64,000 nucleotides of DNA from Pseudisothecium myosuroides (taxonomy: Eukaryota; Streptophyta; Bryopsida; Hypnales; Lembophyllaceae): the NCBI GenBank assembly GCA_951799445.1, contig OX637289.1, forward strand, positions 4,132,501 through 4,196,500, read 5' to 3'. A program made the position numbers and the translations under genes. Of the stretch, positions 26,000 through 36,488 are shown piece by piece. Within the stretch, counting starts at the first letter, position 1. Each line of letters starts with the position of its first letter. A model generated the notes under the pieces. The model saw only the letters and a program-made list of their open reading frames with translations, was not told the origin of the DNA and did not search any database.

Positions 26000-26334
26000 G
26001 CATTTGGTGATAAGGTAGTCTGCTCTAAAAGCGAGCAGGCTCTAAAAGCGAACATGACACAAAGGTATATTTTGCTTTCTTCAATGTACCAACAGTGTAC
26101 ATTTCAGGAGGTGGTCGATTTTAGTAACCACTGCGTTTCAACTTCAAAAATTTGTAACTAATTCCACGAAGGTCAAAAAATTATGAAACAACTTGGGTTA
26201 GATGCCAATTCCATTTATCTTCCTCCAAAAATTAACTTAAATTTGTTTCAAGGAGTTAAGCTTTCCCGAAAAGGCAAAAAGCTCTTAAATGGTCGCTTTA
26301 AGAACAGACTACCTTACGCCTATCCACGCCGGGC

Positions 26335-27025
26335 GCCCATATCCATACCTTAAGGCAGGTGGTTTGTTTGTTTGTTTGTTTGTTTTGTTTTGTTTGTCAC
26401 GGTGAGATCTCCTGGACCGTGCATCCCGCGGTGGCGTGCTTGGTACCATCGGAAAGCCCTCAGCAAGGAGGGGTGCACGGGCTTGGTTTCGTGGCGTTTG
26501 GACCAATGGTGGGAAAATTATGGATTTTTGAGTGATTTTTGGTTCTTAAAAATTACTAAATTATATATCTTTTGTACGGAGTGTCAAATTGTCACGTTCT
26601 TGGTACCGTTGGAAAGCCCTCAACAAAGAGGGGTGCACGGGCTTTGTTTTGTGGCGTTTGGACCTACAATGTGAAAGTTATGGGATTTTGAGTTATTTTT
26701 GGTTTTTTAAATGACTTTTACTTTTATTTTGGCTGTGGCAACGGCACAGGGCTACACTAGTCCATACCTTAAGACAGGCTGTTTGTTTTGTTTTGTTTGT
26801 TTTGTTTTGTTTGTCACGTTGAGATCTCCCAGACCGTGCGTCTCCCGGTCACGTGTTTGGTACTGTCGGAAAGCCCTCGGTGAGGAGGGGTGCACGGGCT
26901 TGGTTTCGTGGCGTTTGGACTCACGGTGCAAAAGTTGTTGAATTTCAAAGTTTTTATGACTCAAAAAATTAGAAAATTACTTTTACTTTTGTTTTGAGTG
27001 TGGCAACGGCACAAGGCACACTAGT
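26335..27025 (+). repeat. Two tandem copies of the GTTTG-microsatellite repeat
   Basis: Two head-to-tail copies (about 26340-26760 and 26755-27025) each start with CCATACCTTAAG, run through a GTTTG/GTTTT microsatellite, then a 'GGTGCACGGGCTT' block, and end in 'GGCAACGGCACA'. The first copy has an internal duplication of the 'GGAAAGCCCTC' block (26445 and 26611). A further degenerate copy lies at 45390-45600. Confidence 0.6.
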
Positions 27026-27234
27026 CATTTTAATAAGAGCAAGTCCTTACGGTACTGCAGCATCGCCAAGTATACCGCAAGGCATGAGTTCTCTATATGT
27101 GTCTAACGCCTTCGACCTCTTTGAATTTTCCTTTTCATGTGAGGTTTGAGGTTATTGTGCGCGCGAGGGCTTGGCGACAGGGCTGTGAGTGTCTCAGGTT
27201 TTCGACTTGACAAGTTTTACAGCTTGATTTTTGT

Positions 27235-27242
27235 AAACCCTA
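27235..27242 (+). promoter_or_regulatory. Telo-box (AAACCCTA) upstream of the AATF-like gene
   Basis: AAACCCTA lies 75 bases before the ATG at 27317. Telo-boxes are common in plant promoters and leaders of ribosome-biogenesis and translation genes, which suits the neighbour. One such octamer could occur by chance in this AT-rich DNA. Confidence 0.45.
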
Positions 27243-27316
27243 GTAGGTTGCAGGTGATTAAGAAGGGGTCACAAAAGACACATGCCAAGCGCTCCAGACT
27301 GAAAGCGTTTTGCAGC

Positions 27317-30300
27317 ATGGACATTTTGAAGTTAGGGAATGTAGACCACGATCTGGATCTTGAATATGAGGAGCTTCGCAAGCAAGAAGAGTAAGATCCT
27401 CACCTATTGGTTTTATTTCATGCCAATGTGTACATAACTTTTCTGCGTTACTAGAGAAGTGGAAGTCCAGGTCTTTGCCTAATTAGGTGTGGTCTACTCT
27501 TCCCTGATTTCATACAAAGGGCCTTGTCTTCATGAAATTGACCTCTTTCCGCGTAGCAGTGATTTTAATTGTCCCTGAAGTGCTTCGAGAAAGAGTTTTA
27601 AATCGAATATCTCTCTCTTGTTCGATCTGGCTAGCTCGGGGTACATGCTCTACTGAAAACCTAAACTGTCAGAAGGAGTCTGAAGTGGGTAGAGGCTTTT
27701 TATTGATACTCACTAACATAGTGCGGTCGTTATTGGTGTGATTCGGAAAACAGAGAGCTGGTCAACAAACTGAAACCAAAGCGTACGGATGATCAGAAAA
27801 AGGGCGACTCTGTGCGCCATCAGAAAGTAGGGCTTCTTTGCTGGCAGTTTTTTCTTCCTTAAATTGACCATGTTCATGTTTTTAAGCGTGGGTGTGTAGT
27901 AGTGCTGGAATGATTTTTTTCTGTGCCTTTTAGTCATTCATTTGAGCTGTAGGTTTTGTGGGGCAGGGCCTTGGAGATGCGAATTTCCATGCAGAAGTTG
28001 GTAGCAGGGGCCAATCAACTGCCACAGGTATTTTACTATGCATTTATCAGCTCATCTGGAGCAACGTGATTTGCTAATGCTTCAATTCATTAGCTAGGTT
28101 TTTCACCACCTTCATCGGACTAGGTTTTGCAATGCAAGGCCACCTAATGTTGACACACTCACATTAAGGCGCTCACATTGGATATTGGATGCAGATGCAA
28201 GCCAAACATGCTCTTCTCGAAAGTGATAATCAATCTGAGAAGGCCTATGATTCTTTAACCAAGTCCTCTGTAGCTGCTCTTAATTGCTTTTTGGATATGA
28301 AAGAAGTAAGTATCCTTGCCCAGGAATCACTAATCTGCTTGAATATCATTGAACACGCTTCTTTTTGTTTAACCTCACTTGTATGACTGTAGGCGACAAT
28401 GTGGGACCTTATTTTACCGAGTCTTACCTGGAGTACTACACCTAATTTATTTGCTCTTTTCAATGTTGGGTTGTTGAACTTGTGGTAGGTACTCGTTGAA
28501 CAAAATAGCGCAATTGCAGAGTCTGCTGCTGCAAATGGGGATGGTGTGTGCGGTCAATCATTTCTTTTTCTTGTTAGGCTTCTGTTGACGACAAAGTGAA
28601 TGTATCCATGGATATGTCTATGTTGTCTATTTGAACCAACTTCAATTCGATTGATGATGCATGTATTGTGAATCAGCTGAAAAGCCTGGAAAGAAAAGAG
28701 AGACCGAAGCAAAAGGAGAGACACAGGATGATTCGTTTGATTCTCTTTGGAGTCGCATGGATGCCATATATTCAAGGTAATTATTTGCGTTTAGTACTTG
28801 CTTCTCCTGGTTGGTTTGTATGCTGACATTGGAGGTTTATTTCTGTGTCCTCTTGGCAAATATGCTTTTTATAATTATGTACTTCTGGCAACTGTGATAA
28901 TTCTTAGCGAGCCCTTTTGTTCCATCTTATCTGATGTCGTGTGACATGTGAGCAGAATAACTCCTTATCGGAATTCTTCAGTGGATAGATGGCAACGGAA
29001 TACTCAATTGGCAACAGGTGCAGCTGCTGTGAAGGGTAGATTTCAAGCTTTTAACCAGGTAAATCTCTGTGACTGCAGCTTTTATAGTAATGGCGTTGGC
29101 TGTTGTGAAGTACTTTACCAACTAACAATTCCTCTTTTGTGTTTATCCAGAGCATATCTCAGCAGCTTGCTTTAGCCTTGAGAAACCCTACTCAACTGAT
29201 TGCGAGCATTCGTTCAAGCAAGTCAAAGGATCAGGTACAAACATCACAAGTTTGCCACCATCCTTAGTCAGTGTTATATGCATGGGCAATGAATTTTAAA
29301 AAGTCGTGCTTTGTAGTTCTGCACAAGGCATAGCTCTGTAAGTAGTAGAGGTCTGTTCCGTTAATACTGAACTTCTGGATTACTCGCCTTAGAGGGTATT
29401 GTTTCCATAACTTCTCACTGTCTTGGCAGGCGACTCCTGGTTTGGTGGATGATAGTGGTGTGTCTGAGCCTGCTTCTGATGTCCCTAGTGAAGAGGTAGA
29501 TCATACACTTGAAGAAGCAATCAATCCATATTCAAATCTGACCGATGTGTAGCTCACAATCCAGATTCATATGATTGCTATCGTTGTTCCTCTACTGCTC
29601 TCCTACTATTATATGTTTTATTTTGGGAGGAACGCTAACTGTTCTTCCTGTTTTTTGTAGGCAAGTACCTCTAATCTTCAGATGGTTGATGATTCTGAAT
29701 TCTATCAGCAGCTACTAGTTGAATTCTTGGAGACCTCTAATCCAGGTGGACTTGGTAAGAATATTTGAACTCTGCATTCTTTCTCGTTGTTAGAGTATAT
29801 TCTCCGAAGGATCAAACTCAATTTCTGTTGTGACAGATATATATTTCCTGCATGTTCGTGAACCACGCGTTCTGAATTCCAGCTAGCATGAGAGTTGAAA
29901 TCTGTGAAATCTCGCATAGATCTGTCAATCTATTCAATGAAGTTTCGGTATGGTGGGTGTCGCTGAGGTGGCGATTTGAAGCATTAGTTCTATGTATTTT
30001 GGGAATCAGTGGGAGTTATTTATCGATCGTATCGTGTTCTCTACGTGCAGGAGAGATCCAGCGAAGGCAACATTCAAAGAAAAGGAAGGTTGTGGATCGT
30101 CGTGCATCTAAAGGAAGGAAGATCCGGTAATATGTCAATTCTCTACACAGCATCCGCGCACTGTTATCTACTTTTTGCTAACCTCCTACTATTATCTGGT
30201 TTTCTCTGTAGCCGGAGTCTTTATAGCACCTCTGAGTAGGTGGAGGTTGAACAAACTAGAAGATCCATTACTTGTGTGATAATGCTTTGTTTGAAGACCG

Positions 30301-30629
30301 TCTTTTTCCATGTTTTCATTGTGTCCTACTTTCTCTGAAGCATCGCAATTTTAGAGCAGCTGCCAAGTGACCATGGAATTAATTTACTTAATAGCTTGTG
30401 CCTCGAGTGGCAGCTGTTGAATCTTATTGAAACGTAGATACGTGGATGATATTCCCTGGTTCAGTGCTTGATAGTTCCATCATTTGATGATTCTTTTTTC
30501 CCTATATGCAGGTACAATGTTCTTGAGCCTTTGGCGAATTTCATGGCTCCTGAACCCATCGAAGTGCCCCCAATGACATCTGAACTCTTCTCCAACTTAT
30601 TTGGGCAGCGGGCAACCCCTGTTTCATGA
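27317..30629 (+). CDS. AATF/BFR2 (TRAUB-domain) ribosome-biogenesis protein, 12 coding exons
   Basis: Exons, by GT-AG borders and frame: 27317-27390, 27754-27826, 27953-28027, 28195-28305, 28489-28543, 28677-28776, 28956-29058, 29151-29234, 29430-29495, 29661-29754, 30051-30126, 30512-30629. They sum to 1029 nt, 342 residues, without any internal stop. Residues 13-25 (LDLEYEELRKQEE) and the following HQKVLWGRALEMR segment (about 47-59) match the start of the AATF/Che-1 domain. DDSEFYQQLL (about 257-266) and VDRRASKGRKIRYNV (about 293-307) are the TRAUB signature. Family members (yeast Bfr2, plant and animal AATF) act in the nucleolus in 40S subunit assembly. The protein is short for the family, lacking the acidic N-terminal region; an in-frame ATG at 27146 would add 57 residues without restoring it. 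A partial inverted copy lies at 50420-52889. Confidence 0.88.
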
Positions 30630-31360
30630 GGTAGGATTTTATGAGAAAAGGATTCCTATTTATCTATTTATCATTGTGTGCGGGTCTTGCTTGCCAGCCA
30701 AGATCGCAGTTTTAGTTAGTCGGTTGCAGGTATCCTGCACTGAGTTAGCTTTGTTAGCCGGCCTGCCTAGATACTTTTCAGCCCATTTTGTTAACCCTTA
30801 TGCTCAGAGTGCTGAAACTTTAGAAAGTTGTATCAGTCACAACCTTGATTAGAAAGCACTTGAGAGTTGCTCAATGTTGTTGCATCTTTTGCACATTGTG
30901 TGCATTTTAGTGAATGTCAAAACACCAATTGACTTTTAGACACAACCCTCTCTAACTTTGCACACTCTGTAGTTACTTATCCTTAGCATTCCTGAGACTC
31001 TTTCACATCTGATTGGACAACTTTCATGCCAGGGCGTGACCACATCGGAGTGCATTTAGAAGTCCATTAGGCCCCCTTGGGCAGTGTAAAGTCGAGCATA
31101 CTGTAACTCAATCAGTAGATTCTCCACACTTTAGTCCGTCACATTATAATAAGCCAAAATTGTATTTGATCTCAAGTCATTAATCCGAACACAATGAACA
31201 CAATTTTCCCGTGACCATTCTGGTCCTGTTCAAATCTCCCGCACCTACAATCTCTTGTAGCTCTACCTTTTCAAAATTTGTTGAGCTGAGGTTTCAGCTA
31301 CTAAGTTAGTAGGGCTGGACAGAGTTCGTGAAGTCAGCCCCATAATTATCGTATGTTTCT
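28009..31360 (+). repeat. Inverted duplication, left arm (AATF exons 3-12 plus downstream flank)
   Basis: From the last bases of coding exon 3 to about 730 bases past the stop codon, this segment is repeated in inverted orientation at 49675-52889. Introns as well as exons match, so the copy was made at the DNA level, not by reverse transcription. The similarity stops near 31360 ('CGTATGTTTCTAAA'). The spacer between the arms is about 18.3 kb. Confidence 0.85.
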
Positions 31361-32478
31361 AAATGCGGCCCCGTGGGATTGAGTCCCCAAATCCCAGACT
31401 GAAATACTTCCGGTTGGCTCGGACTGCTGCTGCTTCCTTCCCCTTTGCTCATGCTTCCTGGCTCGGTACGTCGCACAGCTGCCTTGCCGAGGAGCCTGTG
31501 ACATAGGTAATTATTAAATCAAATATCTGCACTGTCTAGCAACGAAGATTAGGTTCTGTGAGAGGCATTCATAAGTACACTTGAGAAGCAAGAGGGCATT
31601 CATAGGTACAGGACTTTTTGACCATCATACAAGGACTCTTCCTCATAATTCATGGGGAATTCTCCTCATGGTCACAATGATTATACAAGGGTTCCTATGA
31701 ATCGTGTCAAGGACTTTCTATGTGTCGGGGAGACGATCATTGCGCCCATACGAAGATCTCCCTATAATTCAGGAAGAAGATTCTTTTTATGATGTTGACT
31801 AAAAGTCCTTGAAACAGTCTAATTTTACTGGAAACACTGACAGCATCTTCGTTCTGTAGTTTCATTTCAGGAATAAGTAAGGGTTCTGCAAAGCATTACA
31901 TCCAACTGCAAGGGTACCATCGATGGAAAGAGATATGACTCGGGTTTGCTGTTCCGTTACTCCACAGCTCGGATATATGGAAACATTACAACCTTGAAGT
32001 CGACACTGGCAGTAAAGGTTACTACACTCAATCTTCTTTATTGTGCCCTCCTCTAAAATGACACTCTAGAATATCCAGCACACTTGCCACACCATCATTC
32101 ACATGACCTTAGCGCAATTTCACACGTTCAAAGTATGTCGGGATCCCAGGTGGTAAGGTTAAATAAGTTGGAGTTGAATTGTGACATAGGCATGGGGTTG
32201 TCAGAAAAACATCATATCCCAGCAATCAACTGCAAAGAACAAAAACACGATTGGAAAAAGAGAGACATGACGAAGCTTTGCAGTTGATCATTACCTAGAA
32301 GAGGAATAGTACTGTTGAGACATGCGCAGACACTGAGAGAAGGTAGTGCACGTTGATAGATGGGGAACAAGCCGACGATGACGACGCTCTTGAAAATTCA
32401 AACTGAAAGCAATCCACCACCCGAAAAGAATGAATTCAGAAAGGACCATGACAAAGTGCACCAACCAAAGACTTACTG
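31361..32478. other. Intergenic region, nothing recognised
   Basis: Mixed-composition single-copy-looking sequence downstream of the AATF arm. Phrases around 31560-31720 ('CATTCATAGGTAC', 'CAAGGACT') recur locally but form no bounded repeat. No exon could be supported. Confidence 0.4.
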
Positions 32479-32800
32479 CAAGCTGGAGGTATAGGGAAGT
32501 CTCCTCCAGAAAGCAGAGGAGGCCTCATTCTCCTCCACTTCATACAACAAATCAGAGTTCGAATGGACGGCAGTTCCATTTCCTCACCGCCGAACACACG
32601 ACTTGCGCGACGCGCGTCAAGGGGCTCCCCGGAGGAATCTGGTGTCGGTAGATAGGTGTCCCCAGCAAGTACGCCAAGGTGGCTAAACCGGTGATGGCCG
32701 TGGGCACGCCATAGCCCCACCGCCCTCACGCCCACCCACATTGTCTTGCACGTACACCATAATGATCACCGACAGCATGGTGCCGAAGCTGATATTCGCG
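32479..32800 (-). pseudogene. NPF (NRT1/PTR) transporter fragment, middle region, frameshifted
   Basis: Read on the minus strand from about 32800, the translation contains MVYVQDNVG, then (after a frameshift) YGVPTAITGLA, then GTPIYRHQIPPGSPLTRV and VRKW, then (after a second frameshift) NSDLLYEVEE. These fit, in order, the region of plant NPF proteins with the 'YIQDNVGWGWG' helix, the 'YR-QxPxGSPLTR' loop and the 'LLYE' segment. At least two frame changes make it non-functional. Its 5' side abuts the plus-strand N-terminal fragment at 32812-33075, so the gene has been broken and one part inverted. Confidence 0.75.
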
Positions 32801-32811
32801 GCACCCCGTGC

Positions 32812-33075
32812 GTGAAGTCGCTATCCGGCAACTGGCGAGCGTGCTGCCTCATCTTCGGCCGCGAAGTGTGCGAGAGAGTGGCCTTTTACGCCATCTCCTC
32901 CAACCTGGTCATCTACCTCACCAAGGTGCTGCATGAAGATCTGTCAACTTCGGCGAAGAATGTGAACAACTGGGGCGGCACCACGTTCATGACGCCGCTG
33001 CGGGGCGATTTCGTGGTGGATGCGATCCTGGGGCGTTACTGGACCATCACGGGATTCTCGTGCTGCTATTTCTTG
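32812..33075 (+). pseudogene. NPF (NRT1/PTR) transporter fragment, N-terminal exon
   Basis: The plus-strand frame reads GNWRACCLIFGREVCERVAF, then YAISSNLVIYLTKVLHED, then a Thr-Pro-Leu segment and LGRYWTITGF, ending before a GTACGT donor at 33076. This is the conserved second exon of NPF proton-coupled nitrate/peptide transporters, including the ExxER-type stretch (here REVCER) and the first transmembrane helices. The usual 'PLIGAFLADAYLGRYW' is altered to a form with Arg-Gly-Asp and a missing Ala-Tyr. No start codon context or following exon could be found, and the companion fragment lies inverted just upstream. Probably part of a dead gene. Confidence 0.75.
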
Positions 33076-33329
33076 GTACGTAGTGAATCCTACAGCGTGG
33101 ATATAGAGTGCTCGCACAGTTGGAATGGGAAGATCAGTGGGAGGGGGCAATAGTAGTGGATACTTTGAGACCCTGTCCTCTCTTAAATTTTTCAATTCAA
33201 GGGCAGCAGTGTCGTCATCGTTGGTAGCATGTAAGATGAGTATCCCATCACAAAGCAGGAAGTTCAGTTTCCAACGTTAAAATCATTAGCCAGGTGAGGG
33301 ACAATTTCCACATCGTTGAAGAATTATGT

Positions 33330-33460
33330 CCACCGCTCCGTCACTCACTCTAGCCAAGTCCTCCGCCTTCGCCGTCCCCTCGTAATTGCCCTTTGCTCCT
33401 TGTGAGGGCTGCTCGGGAATCGGAGCATTCGAGTCCTCCAGGAGCATCTCCCTGCCAGGT
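33330..33460 (-). pseudogene. Possible first exon of the broken NPF gene
   Basis: On the minus strand this stretch translates without stops into a segment containing LLEDSNAPIPEQPSQG and, later, SDGAVDI, which resembles the poorly conserved N-terminus ('DGTVDI') found just before the GNWRAC exon in plant NPF proteins. If real, it is in the opposite orientation to the GNWRAC fragment, adding another rearrangement. The match is weak. Confidence 0.25.
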
Positions 33461-34848
33461 GACAAAAATCCTATGATGCATGATCGAAACAGAGCTCCTC
33501 ATAACTGCTCTTAAACCCTAATTAAAACGAAGAGTTCAATCAATCACATTGCGGAAGTTATGATCCAGATGGAGCAAATCTTTTATCACAAGAATCAGCC
33601 AAGAACATTGCATGTGTCGGTCAAATAATACACAAAATTCGACAAAAAGAAAATCGTTGTATGGCCTACTCAAAACTGCTCAACCTAATAAACATGAGAC
33701 CTAATTTCGGCTTCTTGATCGATTAGGGGTTCGCATACAATTGAACTGAAATTGCTGATCCCGAAGTGAAGTTGTGGTTGTTGTGCTTACAATTTTAGGT
33801 CTTGCACTGGCTCGGGCATCATTGCTGAACTCCTGGGAGCTGTCTGCCGGGTGGCAGACAGTTCAATTAATCACTTCTTTCGTAATTTTCTTCTTCTGCA
33901 AGAGGTTTGGTGTCGGTCATAAAATTCGAGAGCAGCTAGGCCGTGCACAGACACCGACGAATTGATACCATCACCAGCAAGTGCGTTATGCGGGTGCCAC
34001 ATGGTGCGGCATTGCTTGCTTACATTTCGAATCCTGAACACGACATATCACCCGCGCATTCTCAGATCAAAGTGTCTAGGTTAAATCAACTTCCAAATCT
34101 TATTAACTGCAATACTTAAAACAACACAGCCTAAATATCGAGATTGCGCATAGATCTCTTGATCCTCAAACGCATTGAATTGAAGATCGATCGACACTGT
34201 CTAGAAAGCCTGTTCATGAACACTGCGGAGAAAAAAACAATCGACAATTCTACAGTGAGAGTACGTGGAAGTGGTGGTGCAGGTGCAGGAATGCAGGCTG
34301 CGTTATTACTCACAGTCGATCTCCGAGTTCGCTTAATTGAAGAGTTGATACCAATGGCGATGGACAGAGATTGAATTGAAGATTTGCAACTGATAACTAT
34401 AGTTCACTCGATCGGAGAACGGAGAATGCGCACGACGCTTGCCCCACACGAATGCTCCCATGGACCTTTCCCTTGACGACATTTAACAAATTAATTGAGG
34501 CGTTTAACTAAAGACACACAGAGGCACATCCTATCATTCTCATATAGTTTTCTTTAATCGCATCAGTCCCTTCACAGCCGCAGCTTAGAAATCAGGACAG
34601 TAGCCGCAAAGCAGGTTGAACTTCCATGGACCATGTTGAAAACTCATCTTGATGCTTTGTGATTAGGTAGTTACTCTATTTTTTTTAAAATTTAAGTTTC
34701 AACTTTTAGTTTCAATTCCATTGTCAATGCATCAAGATGTTCGTCATTCCGTCTTCGTCTCAAACGATCCAATCGGCAAATGGACCTGCGTTACAGTGTA
34801 AATTGGACCGAGAAAGATTGGTTCAAACAGGCTTTAAGGTTAGAACTT
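33461..34848. other. Intergenic region, nothing recognised
   Basis: Moderate GC, no bounded repeat seen, and no exon supported. Frames at 33774-33965 and 34144-34374 have no recognisable domain. Confidence 0.4.
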
Positions 34849-34856
34849 AGAACACC

Positions 34857-35302
34857 CCCGGGTACGCAACTCCCATATTATATGGCCCTGATGATAATCA
34901 CTTATAATGCATTTTAATTCAATTTAAAGGGATACAATTTGTTTTAATGTAGAAAATTCTTGTAACCCTTTTAACAAGGAATCCAAAAACGTAATTACAT
35001 GTATCATGGGACAAGCTACCCAACTTTTTGGGCTTTTTAATAAAAATTTAATTTTAATTGGAGGGAACTTTTTGTAAAGAATTTTTAAAACTATGCATAG
35101 GTGTTTCAATTCTTCATATATATTGTGAGTTTTTTTGTCATATGTATGCAATTCAACATTTTCTACATTTAATTCTCTTTCAATATGGTCTTCACCCAAC
35201 TTTTTGGGCATTTTAATTTGAAATAATTTTTACAAAAACCGTCCTCTGAGCTGTTTTAATGCCGGTGACCCCTGTATACAATATATGAGTTGCGTACCCG
35301 GG
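34857..35302 (+). mobile_element. hAT-like non-autonomous element, copy 1, with perfect 8-bp TSD
   Basis: 446 bp. Both ends read CCCGGGTACGCAACTC in inverted orientation. The flanking octamer AGAACACC is present at 34849-34856 and again at 35303-35310, a perfect target-site duplication. An 8-bp duplication with short TIRs is the hAT signature. Interior landmarks ('CACTTATAATGCATTTTA', 'TGTTTTAATGTAGAAAATTC', 'TTTTAACAAGGAAT') recur in copies at 39638-40152 and 42365-42912. No transposase frame. Confidence 0.88.
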
Positions 35303-35535
35303 AGAACACCTAATATCATCGGAATTAAGGATTTTATAATGTTTCCTGTTATTGAACTATAGAATTTGTAAAAGTTATTGGTGAATCATTTTGCTCGTTA
35401 ATAGGGGTTCTAGATTCTCTTAGAAGCCACAAACTTGGATGCATAGATAATAGCACTCTATTCATCAGGCATCCAGAATATGGACTCGGGGGGAGGGTAC
35501 TCAGGGTAGACTCGGAGGGAGGGTAGGGCTGAGGG

Positions 35536-35542
35536 TATAAAG
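35536..35542 (+). promoter_or_regulatory. TATA box of the F-box-like gene
   Basis: TATAAAG follows a G-rich direct repeat (GGACTCGGGGGGAGGGTA / AGACTCGGAGGGAGGGTA at about 35480-35526). A pyrimidine-rich stretch suited to a transcription start lies 25-40 bases further on, and the leader splice donor follows at 35687. Confidence 0.55.
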
Positions 35543-35686
35543 ACCTCCTGTACTTCTCTCCGCTGTAGTTTCATCGAGTTCCATTCGGCTTTGCAGTTGT
35601 TGCCGTTGTCCAGCGCCTATCTTTTCTCTCAAGTCTCAGGCTTCCTTTGCTGTCGGACACAGTTCTTTCGTGCAATTCTCTCTCCG

Positions 35687-36486
35687 GTGAGCATGCGCTT
35701 TTCTCTCAGGATTGCTAGCTAGCATAGATTTCTCACATTACAAGAACTGTTGTTACAATCAAGTGATCGATCGATCGTTCTAAGTATCTTTTAAGCGTAG
35801 TTGCTAAGGCTTCATGATTTCTTTTCGTCCTGCTTCTTTTTCTCATGCTTGCAATCTCTGGTGTACGTAGGCTAGGGCTCCATCAGCTCATCATCAGCTT
35901 TTCAAGTCCAAGTTGCTAGCTTTCGTCGGAAGTTGCAGGTGCGGAATATTCTCATGCATTTCTCGTAATTTCCCTCCGTCGTAGAAGAATTTGCAATTCT
36001 AAGTTCTGGGGTTTGCTCATGCTGCTGCTGGTCTACCGTCACATTATTTTGGGCAATCTATTCAGTCGCTGTTGTAGTGAAGGCATTTTTCGTCTCACTG
36101 TTGCATTCTTTATTCTGGAATTAGCCTGCCTTTTCGCTGTAAGGGTTATTACATTAGTCTCACGTTCGCTTGAATCTAGCCCAAGGGCAATTTCTCATTA
36201 TTTTCCTGCTTGCGAGTAGAGTTTGCAAAACGATAAAGATCGGAGTACTGAATGCGCATTGGTCGAATTGAATAGCATAAGAAAAAAGCGAACCCTAAGA
36301 AGATTACGGTAGCACGGATTGCAGTACGTTCGCACTCAGTACGACTAGCTCAGCCTTTTCTATGTTTTATTGCCAAATGAATTCATTGCCGCACGACTCC
36401 TGAACCTAAGATGCCGATCGAATTCGATCGACCCCATCAGCACTGACGTACTGGATATATGTTCATTCCGTGGAACTGAATCGCAG
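35687..36486 (+). other. Leader intron of the F-box-like gene
   Basis: A donor CCG|GTGAGC at 35687 and an acceptor GAATCGCAG at 36486 bracket 800 bases with many upstream ATGs and stops. The acceptor lies two bases before the ATG at 36489, so splicing would remove those upstream ATGs from the leader. Inferred from splice consensus only. Confidence 0.5.
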
Positions 36487-36488
36487 AT

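Larger units (their letters stand above)
25118..26317. repeat. Inverted repeat with AAGGTAGTC ends
   Basis: A TAAGGTAGTC box at about 25118 and its inverted partner GACTACCTTA at about 26308-26317 bracket related sequence: 25118-25350 is an inverted relative of 26080-26317, including 'CAACTTCAAAAATTTGTAA' near 26140. A second TAAGGTAGTCTG box at 26010 makes 26010-26317 a self-contained 308-bp TIR unit. Other elements are nested between the arms. Confidence 0.55.

Noticed and set aside
29888..30239. Frames of 80 and 76 codons in the AATF region, and their mirror at 50711-51040
   Set aside because: They read through introns of the AATF gene; the exon 11 portion is explained by the spliced model.
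32436..32741. 101-codon minus-strand frame taken as a gene
   Set aside because: Its translation is mostly the wrong frame of the NPF fragment; the homologous residues appear only when frame is changed twice.
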